DNA from: an uncultured Eubacteriales bacterium
GTDB taxonomy: Bacteria > Bacillota > Clostridia > Christensenellales > Aristaeellaceae
Reading direction: 5' to 3'
Length of the DNA stretch: 45,592 bases
Assembly (NCBI GenBank): GCA_900550955.1
Contig: URUF01000014.1
Span: 1 to 45,592 of the forward strand
The notes under the pieces are model-generated. The model searched no databases, was not told the origin of the DNA, and was given only the letters and a program-made list of their open reading frames with translations. Shown one piece after another: positions 8,428 through 16,388 of this stretch. The position numbers and the translations under genes are program-made. How positions within the stretch are numbered: position 1 is the first letter of the stretch; the number at the start of each line of letters is the position of its first letter.

Positions 8428-9621
8428 CTATACGTCTTTTTTGCAATAATCGAAATAATATTTTATGAAAAATAGCAAACCCGATATTGCATAGGAAATA
8501 ACACTTGCAATAGCAGCGCCAAAAGCCCCATAGTTAGGAATTAGCAGCCAACTGGCAATGATATTTGCCACAATTGCAAGCAATAATAACCCCATAACCG
8601 ATTTGGGTTTGCCTTGGTTCACATAAATCGGATGGATAAGCTTGAAAGGTATCATTGTTATAACGCCGGCAAATAACGTTAGGCATACGCTATAGCAGAT
8701 CACATATTCTTCTCCATATGCAATTTGTAGAAACCATTTCCCAAGCAATGCAAATCCAAGGAAAATGCATATACATAGAAGAGCGTTTGTTACGATATAC
8801 TTTAGTACAAAGTGGTTATCATTGTCCCTTGCAGATTTGTTGTAAATCAGTTCTTTGAATGCATCTGGTATAATCCACATCATGCTGGAAAGGGAGTAGG
8901 CAACACCATAAATGCCAATCTCTATATCACCGCTTTTCATCCAGTTTAGCATAAATACATCAATATTGTAATTACAGGAAATTAAGATTGCCATTACCGC
9001 AGTTGGAAGCCCGATCTTAAGCACTTTCTTGATGATATCCAGGTTTAATGTTTTAATGTTGAACAGAAGGTAATGATTATGTATGGTCAGCATTGCAATT
9101 TCATATGTATATTTCAAAATCAATAGCGCAAGAATAATGTACAAATTTCCAGGAGCAATTCGTATCGCAACCAGGTTCAAAACAATATAAAAAACAATAG
9201 AGGATAAAAGTATATAATTTCTACTTTTAATATCATCGATCAGAGCTATAAAACTAATCTGGCCATTACAAATCGTTGCGGTAGCTAAAAATACAATGGT
9301 AGTAATATTTATAGCCATTTTTGCGAGAAAAGAAAAAATACCAATGATGAATAGCACACCTGTTTGAAGCCATATCACAGTAGATATAATTTCTTTTGCC
9401 TTTTCTTTACCATGTTCTCTATTTATAAAAGGATAAGCATAACAAATACCGGCATTTATGAACAGTTGAATAAAACTGGAATAATTTAGAATAGTTGTAT
9501 ATTGTCCCTTCAATTCAAGTCCTAGTGAACGATTAATTAATATGCTTGAAAGAAAATTTAAACTGACGGTTAGGATTCTGACAAATATCGTAGAAGAAAA
9601 GAAATGGCGTATGCTTTTCAT
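8428..9621 (-). CDS. wzx: Wzx-type polysaccharide flippase
   Basis: A 397-residue protein with about 12 hydrophobic segments of the MOP/polysaccharide-transporter type, beginning with a short cytoplasmic stretch and the INRSLGLELKGQYTTILNY segment typical of Wzx proteins. It is expected to flip undecaprenyl-diphosphate-linked repeat units to the outer face for polymerisation by Wzy. Base and codon use are strikingly AT-rich (many ATA, TTA and AAA codons) compared with flanking genes. This is usual for serotype-specific, horizontally exchanged flippases. The gene starts five bases after the acyltransferase stop. Confidence 0.85.
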   Translation of the reverse strand: MKSIRHFFSSTIFVRILTVSLNFLSSILINRSLGLELKGQYTTILNYSSFIQLFINAGICYAYPFINREHGKEKAKEIISTVIWLQTGVLFIIGIFSFLAKMAINITTIVFLATATICNGQISFIALIDDIKSRNYILLSSIVFYIVLNLVAIRIAPGNLYIILALLILKYTYEIAMLTIHNHYLLFNIKTLNLDIIKKVLKIGLPTAVMAILISCNYNIDVFMLNWMKSGDIEIGIYGVAYSLSSMMWIIPDAFKELIYNKSARDNDNHFVLKYIVTNALLCICIFLGFALLGKWFLQIAYGEEYVICYSVCLTLFAGVITMIPFKLIHPIYVNQGKPKSVMGLLLLAIVANIIASWLLIPNYGAFGAAIASVISYAISGLLFFIKYYFDYCKKDV

Positions 9622-9625
9622 CGAA

Positions 9626-10201
9626 TTATTTCCTCAGTATAAAAGGTTGACCTACAAAGAGTTTATTATATATTGCGTCAGCGTTTACTAGATCTGAGTA
9701 CTGAGATAAATCTCTTTGCTTTATAATACGATAGGAGCTTCCTACTACAACGGAGAATGCAGGGATGTCACCATATATACATGTGCCAGCTCCTATAACA
9801 GCTCCTTCGCCAATATGACAACCAGGACATACCGTTACATTAGCACCAATCCAAACATTTTTCTCGAATAGGATCGGACGGTCGTTCATTACTCTATCAA
9901 AAGGTACGCTTTGCAAATCGCTGGAATTATAATTATGTGAACCGCCAATAAAAACGCATCTTGGTCCAATCATGCAGCCAGACATAATATGGATTTCTGA
10001 TGCTGCGTCCATATAAACGCCTCTGCCGATAAAAACATCATCATCAATATAGATGTGATGACTATTTCCAAATACGCACTCAGAAGCATTAATCCTTACG
10101 TTATTGCCCAATTTGCCAAATTGAATTTTTTTTAACCCAAAGTAAAGATACAGGCTATTTTTTTCAGTGTTTATCCATGCTTGATGTATCATCTTTTTCA
10201 T
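9626..10201 (-). CDS. Hexapeptide-repeat acyltransferase (WbbJ/MAT-like)
   Basis: The 191-residue product carries left-handed beta-helix hexapeptide repeats (VFIGRGVYMDAASEIHI, GCMIGPRCVFIGGSHNYN, WIGANVTVCPGCHIGEGAVIGAGTC) and the catalytic-type histidine of maltose/galactoside O-acetyltransferases in GGSHNYN. It probably acetylates a sugar of the repeat unit in the cytoplasm. Its start at 10201 lies inside the end of wzy (38-base overlap), and an alternative ATG at 10192 also overlaps. It is AT-rich like its neighbours. Confidence 0.82.
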   Translation of the reverse strand: MKKMIHQAWINTEKNSLYLYFGLKKIQFGKLGNNVRINASECVFGNSHHIYIDDDVFIGRGVYMDAASEIHIMSGCMIGPRCVFIGGSHNYNSSDLQSVPFDRVMNDRPILFEKNVWIGANVTVCPGCHIGEGAVIGAGTCIYGDIPAFSVVVGSSYRIIKQRDLSQYSDLVNADAIYNKLFVGQPFILRK

Positions 10202-11408
10202 ACTTGGTCAACATCCCTTGCTTGATTTTCTCTCTTACTATAAAAGAATAAATGATGGGAATGTAGAAAATGCATATGCTGGAATAGGATACCATCATCC
10301 AATCGAGAATTAAGCTGGAAACCAGTAACCCTGCCATTGTCATGGCTTCTATACGACTCTTCTTTTTCCATTTGCGATAAGAGGATAGATTCCAGACATG
10401 CGGAAAATAGTAAAATGCGGCAACAAATATCCCCATATTGCAGAGGAGCTCGGTCACGTTACAATGCGAATAAGCATAGTACGTGGATGTCCTAGCAGCA
10501 AAATAATTCATTCCTCCGCCGAATAGCGGGTGTTCGCGCCAAAATTGAAATCCTTCTTGAATCATTGTGATTCGGGCTGCGGTCGAATTTGAATAATGGG
10601 CCCTACCTAACTTAAACCCAAATTGCCCCAGCATATCAACAATTCTATAGCCTATAATATTATAAAAAAAGTCCACAGAGAAGATTAGGAATAAAAATAA
10701 ACTGCTTATTAAAACGATTCCTATTCCACCAATGGCTTTATTCCTTGAACAGATATAAAGGATACCTACATCTATTAATAATAAAACCAAAGCTTGTTTT
10801 GAACCTGTTGCTAATATAAGGAGGGACAAAAGTATGCCGATCACCAAATAAAGCTTTCGTCTTTTTAATCCATAAAATGCAAAGATAAAAATGGATAAAA
10901 TGCCAAAACTAGAACCTACTGTGTTTACGTTTCCGGAAAGAGAATCCCCTATTCTGCCATCTTCTCTAATAACGGATTGTCCAGCGAGCATTTCCAGCAT
11001 TAGAATGGCCATGCATATTACGGAAATAATCGCCATGCATCTTGCAATCAGCTCTCCTTGTTTTTCCCAAGTCATAAGCCGTTTCATTGCATAATAAAGA
11101 AGCAAGCACTGTAAATATGCTATGGCAAATCTATCAGCATTAAATGCGCCATTACGTAAAAAGAAAGTGCCATATACCATGAAAATCGCAAAAATTAAAG
11201 TAATCCATATTAAAAATGGATGAACTTTTATCTTAAAGGCTTGATATTGTATATAATGCCAAATACATATTATCCCGGCTAGTACATTCATCAGAACAAA
11301 AGGAAGTATTGTGCTAAGCGTATAAAAGCAAATAGTACTAACACCAATTAAAATTAGGGCTATTTCTAAGGATACTATTTTTAATTTTATTTTATTATGA
11401 ATGCGCAC
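10164..11408 (-). CDS. wzy: Wzy-type O-antigen/capsule polymerase
   Basis: A 414-residue polytopic protein with about 10-12 membrane segments. It has a large extracytoplasmic loop around residues 255-320 (EHPLFGGGMNYFAARTSTYYAYSHCNV region). HPLFGxG followed by HN or HC residues is the usual O-antigen polymerase/ligase (Wzy_C) signature. It should polymerise lipid-linked repeat units on the outer face. The start is a GTG at 11408 with GAGG about eight bases upstream, one base after the stop of the GT4 gene. The sequence is very AT-rich and its reading frame overlaps the next gene. Confidence 0.82.
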   Translation of the reverse strand: MRIHNKIKLKIVSLEIALILIGVSTICFYTLSTILPFVLMNVLAGIICIWHYIQYQAFKIKVHPFLIWITLIFAIFMVYGTFFLRNGAFNADRFAIAYLQCLLLYYAMKRLMTWEKQGELIARCMAIISVICMAILMLEMLAGQSVIREDGRIGDSLSGNVNTVGSSFGILSIFIFAFYGLKRRKLYLVIGILLSLLILATGSKQALVLLLIDVGILYICSRNKAIGGIGIVLISSLFLFLIFSVDFFYNIIGYRIVDMLGQFGFKLGRAHYSNSTAARITMIQEGFQFWREHPLFGGGMNYFAARTSTYYAYSHCNVTELLCNMGIFVAAFYYFPHVWNLSSYRKWKKKSRIEAMTMAGLLVSSLILDWMMVSYSSICIFYIPIIYSFIVREKIKQGMLTKYEKDDTSSMDKH

Positions 11409-11409
11409 A

Positions 11410-12492
11410 TTAAATTCCTCTTACTATAAAATCTTCCCATTCATCATAAATTCGATCTTTATCAAAGTTCCTGATGTTTCTGGGGGCCCTTGCGGAAAGC
11501 GTTTTGGCAAATTCGTCATTGCAGATTACTTTTTTAATAGCTTTTGCCAGTGCCTGCGTATCATTGCACGGTACAATCAAGCCATCAAATCCATTATTAA
11601 TAATCTCCCTTGCGCCGCCGGGACGGCAATCTGTGGAGATGCATGGTAAGCCCAATGCCATTGCTTCAATTAGCGCGTTCGGCAGGCCTTCATAATCTGA
11701 AGATAGAACAAATAATGCCGCCGTTCGAATACGATCAAATATATCGGCGCAGCTACCTTTTAAAAACACCCTGTTTTTAAGATCTAGCCTTGTAATCTGC
11801 TCTTGCAGCGCATCCCGTAATTCTCCATCGCCATAAATTTCAAGCGTATAATCCGGGATTTCATCGGCTATTTGCGCAAAGGCATTGATAAGTAGCTTAT
11901 GGTTTTTTTGCGGATGCAGCCTGCCTACGGATACAATTCGCTTATCTCTTTGCCCTAAGAAGGGGCAAATTTCATTTGGAACCGATACCGCGTTATGGAT
12001 AATCACAGATTTCTTCTGAATTGCTTCATCAAAATAGTTTTTGGCGCCTTCGGATTGAAAAACAAATCCATCAATATGGGGTAACGCCCAGTTCCGTATA
12101 ACCTTCAATAGCTTGCTGTATTCTTTATCGCCAGGATCCCCTCTTTCAGCATAAATTATTTTTCCGTATTTATGTTTGCCCATCCCAACTGTAAAATAAG
12201 CGGATTGCAGCCAAAAATGTATACTGACATCAGGATTTATTTCCTGTAAGGCTTTTTTATATTTGAAAAAACGCTGTAAAATAACGGCCTTGCCCCGGCT
12301 GCTATCAGATAGGTCGATTAATTTCACCTTGTCCGAAATATTGTATTTAAGATTACAAGCGGCAAGCGATAATAGATAGACCTCATGCCCTTTTTCTGAA
12401 AGAGCATTTGCCAGCATTGTTAGCTGCCTTTCAGCTCCGCCGCGTCCATGCAGATATCCAACACATGCTATTTTCATTCTTTGAGTTCTCAC
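11410..12492 (-). CDS. Glycosyltransferase family 4 protein
   Basis: GT-B fold glycosyltransferase of 360 residues. The glycine-rich acceptor loop HGRGGAERQLTMLANAL is near the N-terminus. The C-terminal nucleotide-sugar domain begins at VSVGRLHPQKNHKLLI and carries the retaining-GT motif EGLPNALIEAMALGLPCISTDCRPGG. It should add one sugar of the repeat unit on the cytoplasmic face. The GTG at 12492 has AGGAG five bases upstream. The ATG at 12477 (MKIACVGYLHG) is the alternative that better fits family N-termini. It is moderately AT-rich. Confidence 0.88.
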   Translation of the reverse strand: MRTQRMKIACVGYLHGRGGAERQLTMLANALSEKGHEVYLLSLAACNLKYNISDKVKLIDLSDSSRGKAVILQRFFKYKKALQEINPDVSIHFWLQSAYFTVGMGKHKYGKIIYAERGDPGDKEYSKLLKVIRNWALPHIDGFVFQSEGAKNYFDEAIQKKSVIIHNAVSVPNEICPFLGQRDKRIVSVGRLHPQKNHKLLINAFAQIADEIPDYTLEIYGDGELRDALQEQITRLDLKNRVFLKGSCADIFDRIRTAALFVLSSDYEGLPNALIEAMALGLPCISTDCRPGGAREIINNGFDGLIVPCNDTQALAKAIKKVICNDEFAKTLSARAPRNIRNFDKDRIYDEWEDFIVRGI

Positions 12493-12535
12493 CTTTTCTC
12501 CTGCTATTTCAGAATGAATCTATGAAAGCTATTTG

Positions 12536-13498
12536 CTAGAAAAAAGCTTTGCACTTTTCAATATAATAAAACGGAGAAACCCAGCCGGATAACACAAATG
12601 GAGCGAGAAGCCTTGCTTTATGGCTCATATGTTTATAATCGATGCGGTTCGCTGTATCAAGTTCAGCCTTCATCTCCTGGATTCTTTGTTTTGCCTTGTT
12701 GATACCCTCCCGCTTTGAATACTTTTGCATGATTCTATCCACTGAAATAATGCAGGCTGTTAAAATAAACGCGTTGATCGTATCGGCATATTGCTTATAT
12801 AGCCCAAGTTCCGTTAGTTGGTCTTTCAAGAAAAGGGAAGCCGCGCCCCAGGGATCATCCGTGTGCGTTTGGGATAGACTTCCCTGATGAACGCAATAGT
12901 TATATACAGGTATATCAATAAAGGAGATTGTATTCGCGTAATAGATAGCTTGGAAGCTATAAATGGCTTCCTCGCCAACGCTATGATTGGAATACCGGAT
13001 TGAATACCTATCCAGCATCGCTTTGCTTACTGCTTTCCGAACGCCGCCCCATGGAAATTTTCCTGTCATTTGCTCTCGTAAAATTTGGTCCTTTCCTTTG
13101 CCCGCGCTTGCAGACATTCTCTCAACACAAAGGCGCTTTCCCGCCTCATTTCTGCGGTTCACATCAATAAAAACCACGTCCTGGCGATGCGTCGAAAGCA
13201 GCTGAAAATAATCCTTCTCTATATAATCATCAGAATCAATAAAAACCAGATAGTCGCCCCGGGCTTCATCAATTCCCGCATTTCTGGCCATGCCAGCCCC
13301 GCTATTGCTTTGATGCAGAACCTTGATTCTGCTATCATGCTGCGCATATGCATTTAGAATGGATAAGGAACGATCTGTAGAGCCGTCGTCAACGGCAATT
13401 AATTCCCAATCGGCATAGGTTTGAGCCAATACGCTGTCCAGACAGCGCTTGATGGATTTTTCTGCATTATAAACCGGCACGATAGCCGATAGTATCAT
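12536..13498 (-). CDS. Glycosyltransferase family 2 protein
   Basis: GT-A fold enzyme of about 320 residues, beginning MILSAIVPVYNAEKSIKRC. It carries the VDDGST nucleotide-binding motif, the GAGMARNAGIDEARGDYLVFIDSDD stretch with its DSD metal-binding triad, and an EEAIYSFQ segment further on. It adds a sugar of the repeat unit. An in-frame GTG at 13516 overlaps the stop of the upstream gene by one base and has GAGG before it. The ATG at 13498 fits the family start better, so the start is uncertain by six codons. Confidence 0.88.
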   Translation of the reverse strand: MILSAIVPVYNAEKSIKRCLDSVLAQTYADWELIAVDDGSTDRSLSILNAYAQHDSRIKVLHQSNSGAGMARNAGIDEARGDYLVFIDSDDYIEKDYFQLLSTHRQDVVFIDVNRRNEAGKRLCVERMSASAGKGKDQILREQMTGKFPWGGVRKAVSKAMLDRYSIRYSNHSVGEEAIYSFQAIYYANTISFIDIPVYNYCVHQGSLSQTHTDDPWGAASLFLKDQLTELGLYKQYADTINAFILTACIISVDRIMQKYSKREGINKAKQRIQEMKAELDTANRIDYKHMSHKARLLAPFVLSGWVSPFYYIEKCKAFF

Positions 13499-13515
13499 TT
13501 TGAACCGACCTTCCA

Positions 13516-14334
13516 CTATTTCCTCAAAAAAGCCTTATATACCCACTGCTGCATGCGTACCGGCATCACAAACAGTATCGTTTGCGCAACCGCCACAATG
13601 GCGAAATCCTTAAAGTCCGCATACCCCATTTGCCAGAACCTTCGGATGGTTTCAATATAGGTTTTGGTGTTTTCCCAGCTTTTTCTTCTTTTTGCCAGGG
13701 CGGAATTGGAGCGGAACCATAAAAGGGATTCCCCAATGTTTTCGCATTTGCAGCCCGCGTATAGCATCCGCCCGAATAAATCTACATCCTGATTCCTTCT
13801 CAAGTCGCTATATCCGTGATTTTCAAGTACTTTGCTCCTGCGGTACATTACTGCGGGATGATTAAAAGCGGAGCGCCTTTTGGCAAACGCGTATATAGCG
13901 TCAGAGTCACACGGGACCTTTCTTGTGCACAGTATGGTTTCAGGGGTTTGATCAAATTCATCAACCCAGGCGCCTACAATGGCAAGCTCCGGCTTTTCCG
14001 CAAAGCGCTTTAGCTGCGCTTCACAGCGCTGCGGCTTTGAAATATCGTCGGTATCCATTCGGGCAACCAGGTCGTTCCTACAGCAACGAAGCCCACGGTT
14101 TAAAGAAGTGCCAAGGCCTAAATTTTTTTCATTTACAACGATTTTAAAAACGCCGGGATAGCCGCTTGTATACTCCTCCATTACGGCATACAATTCCTTT
14201 GTGAGGGGGCCGTCCTCAACAATAACGATCTCGTCCGGTTTTATGGTTTGATCAAGCATGCTTTGAATTGCCAAGCGAAGGTAGGCTGGATTCTCTTTTT
14301 GATATAGCGACATTAAAACACTATATTTTTCCAT
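13516..14334 (-). CDS. Glycosyltransferase family 2 protein
   Basis: GT-A enzyme of 272 residues starting MEKYSVLMSLYQKENP. It carries IVEDGPL in place of the common VDDGS, then GTSLNRGLRCCRNDLVARMDTDDIS with the DTDD metal-binding motif, and a C-terminal hydrophobic segment (AIVAVAQTILFVMPVRMQQWV). This pattern matches the amylovoran/AmsE-like GT2 group of polysaccharide clusters. The ATG at 14334 lies ten bases after the upstream stop, with AGGA upstream. The longer frame to 14385 would overlap the phosphoglycosyltransferase gene. Confidence 0.88.
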   Translation of the reverse strand: MEKYSVLMSLYQKENPAYLRLAIQSMLDQTIKPDEIVIVEDGPLTKELYAVMEEYTSGYPGVFKIVVNEKNLGLGTSLNRGLRCCRNDLVARMDTDDISKPQRCEAQLKRFAEKPELAIVGAWVDEFDQTPETILCTRKVPCDSDAIYAFAKRRSAFNHPAVMYRRSKVLENHGYSDLRRNQDVDLFGRMLYAGCKCENIGESLLWFRSNSALAKRRKSWENTKTYIETIRRFWQMGYADFKDFAIVAVAQTILFVMPVRMQQWVYKAFLRK

Positions 14335-14344
14335 CTTTTCATTC

Positions 14345-15040
14345 CTAGCTATCAAGCAGAATGCTTGCGGCGTTCTGCTTTTCATCGTATTCCAGTTTGC
14401 TTACTTTGCCCGTTCTGAGCAAATGATCCCCAAAATCCTCGGCTGTTGCCATTCCCTCATAACTGATGCTTTCGGTTTTAAGCACCTTTTTTACCGTGCA
14501 AAGGACGATTTTTATATCTTCAACAAAGCTTACCTTTTTGATGTATTGCAAATCATACTGTAACTTTTCTTCCCACTCTATACCGTTGCGCCCATTAATC
14601 TGCGCAAGCCCCGATAGCCCTGGGCGCACTGTATGCCGCCGCCGCTGCTCGGCCGTCATAAACACCATGTCCCGCACAAGCTGCGGCCTGGGCCCGATTA
14701 CGGACATATCCCCCTTGAGGATATTCAACGCCTCGGGCAATTCGTCCAGGCTTGTGGCCCTCAACCATTTGCCAAAGCCTGTAAGCCTTTGGCCGTCGGG
14801 AAGCAGCTTTCCGCTTTCGTCCCGCTCGTTCGTCATGGTACGGAATTTATACAGCGTAAAAATACGCTCTTTTCCCGTATGGCGGTCAATAAGCCCGGGC
14901 CGCTTTTGCTTAAAAAGCACCGGGCGGCCAAGCTTAATCCGCACCAGGAGGGCTATCAGGGCGTAAAGCCAGCAGAAGGCAATCAGCGCGACGCTGGCGC
15001 AGAGGATATCCAGCAAGCGCTTACCGTATTTTTTGTACAT
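14345..15040 (-). CDS. PglC-like phosphoglycosyltransferase
   Basis: Monotopic phosphoglycosyltransferase (bacterial sugar transferase family) that starts the repeat unit by moving a sugar-1-phosphate from UDP-sugar to undecaprenyl phosphate. The roughly 231-residue product has an N-terminal re-entrant membrane helix (DILCASVALIAFCWLYALIALLV), the KFRTM motif at about 65-69, the catalytic DE in LDELPEALNILKGDMS at about 99-100, and VIGPRPQL at 114-121. The ATG at 15040 (MYKKYGKRLLDI) looks best. A GTG three codons upstream at 15049 is possible. The neighbouring PglE-like aminotransferase and WbpM-type dehydratase suggest a 4-amino-4,6-dideoxy-HexNAc or a related sugar as substrate. Confidence 0.92.
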   Translation of the reverse strand: MYKKYGKRLLDILCASVALIAFCWLYALIALLVRIKLGRPVLFKQKRPGLIDRHTGKERIFTLYKFRTMTNERDESGKLLPDGQRLTGFGKWLRATSLDELPEALNILKGDMSVIGPRPQLVRDMVFMTAEQRRRHTVRPGLSGLAQINGRNGIEWEEKLQYDLQYIKKVSFVEDIKIVLCTVKKVLKTESISYEGMATAEDFGDHLLRTGKVSKLEYDEKQNAASILLDS

Positions 15041-15050
15041 ATCTGCCACC

Positions 15051-16292
15051 CTATTCGAAGCAGGCTCTTACAATCTCGATGATACGGTCCTGTTCTTCGA
15101 CCGTCATTTTGTTATCCGAAGGCAGGCACAAGCCACGCTGAAAGATATCCGCTCCCACATCTCTTTCAGTCCATTCAATATAGGCGTCTGAACGTCCGCG
15201 GCCGTTGCCTTCTGCAGTAACAAATGGACTCATGCGGTACATTGGCTGCATATGCATGGGCTTCCAAATCGGCCGCCCTTCAGCATTTAACCTCGCAAGC
15301 GCTTCAAGTATCTCGGTTGGACAGCTCTTGCCAGGCTCCGGCTTGTAGACTGCCTGATGCTCATCCCGGGCCTGAGGGCACAGGGCCTGCTCGTCAATCA
15401 GCAGGCATGAAAGCCAAAAATTTGGTTCGGAACAGTCCAGATAGGGATTCATTGACACTGGCAGGCCTTCAAATCCCTTTTTATAGCGCGCATAAATCGC
15501 CCTTTTTTGCGCGATATGTTCTTCCAAATGGGGCCATTGGCCGCGCACAACACCCGCGATTACGTTGCTCATGCGGTAGTTGTAGCCAACCTCCTCATGT
15601 TGATACCAGGAGGCGTTGTTGCGGCTTTGGGTGCTCCATTTGCGCGCCTTGTTCGCGGCTTCTGGATCATCCGTTAAAAGCATGCCGCCGGCAGAGCCGG
15701 TAATAATCTTGTTCCCATTATATGAAATAGCGTTATATTTGCCGAAGGTTCCTGTCTGCCGCCCCTTGTAGGTTGCGCCTAGGGATTCAGCCGCATCCTC
15801 AATGAGCACGGCCCCATGCCTTTCCGCGACCTCCCGGATGCGATCCAATTGGGCGGGGGTGCCATAGAGATTTGCCACCACGACGGTTGTAATATCAGGA
15901 TGAAGCTCGAACGCCTTTTCAAGCGCCGCGGGATCCATGTTCCAGGATTCCCGCTCGGAATCGATGAAAATCTGTTCGCCGCCTTCATAGAGCACGGGAT
16001 TGACGGTGGCCGAGAAGGTCATATCCGAGCACGCAACCTTAACGCCCGGGCCTACGCCGGCCAGCTTCATACATAAATGGAGGGACGCCGTGCCCGTGGA
16101 GAGCGCCACGGCGTATTTGCAGCCAAGTTTTTTGGCGGCTATGCGCTCAACCTCTGTAATATTTTCTCCCACGGTGGACATCCAGTTCAGCTCATATGCC
16201 TCGGTCATATAGGCCAACTCCTCGCCGTGCATGGTGGGGGAAGAAAGCCAGACCTTTTTCTCGAGTGGCTTTATCGCTTTTCTGCTGAACAT
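15051..16292 (-). CDS. DegT/PglE-like PLP aminotransferase
   Basis: PLP-dependent sugar aminotransferase of 413 residues. The N-terminus (VWLSSPTMHGEELAYMTEAY) is typical of PglE/PseC-like enzymes. The EDAAESLGA segment is at 165-173, and the PLP-binding lysine is at 195 in SYNGNKIITG. The expected reaction is transamination of a UDP-4-keto-6-deoxy-HexNAc made by the WbpM-type dehydratase in the same operon. A dedicated PglD acetyltransferase is not obvious nearby, although a hexapeptide acyltransferase is present at 9626-10201. The ATG at 16292 has GGAG about eleven bases upstream. Confidence 0.9.
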   Translation of the reverse strand: MFSRKAIKPLEKKVWLSSPTMHGEELAYMTEAYELNWMSTVGENITEVERIAAKKLGCKYAVALSTGTASLHLCMKLAGVGPGVKVACSDMTFSATVNPVLYEGGEQIFIDSERESWNMDPAALEKAFELHPDITTVVVANLYGTPAQLDRIREVAERHGAVLIEDAAESLGATYKGRQTGTFGKYNAISYNGNKIITGSAGGMLLTDDPEAANKARKWSTQSRNNASWYQHEEVGYNYRMSNVIAGVVRGQWPHLEEHIAQKRAIYARYKKGFEGLPVSMNPYLDCSEPNFWLSCLLIDEQALCPQARDEHQAVYKPEPGKSCPTEILEALARLNAEGRPIWKPMHMQPMYRMSPFVTAEGNGRGRSDAYIEWTERDVGADIFQRGLCLPSDNKMTVEEQDRIIEIVRACFE

Positions 16293-16388
16293 CTCTCTAT
16301 CTGCTCCAATCCTCGTATAACCAAATTGAGCGAACCTTCGCAGGTTGCAATTTTCGGCTGAGCGCCCCGAAAGGCTGCTCGCCTTTGC

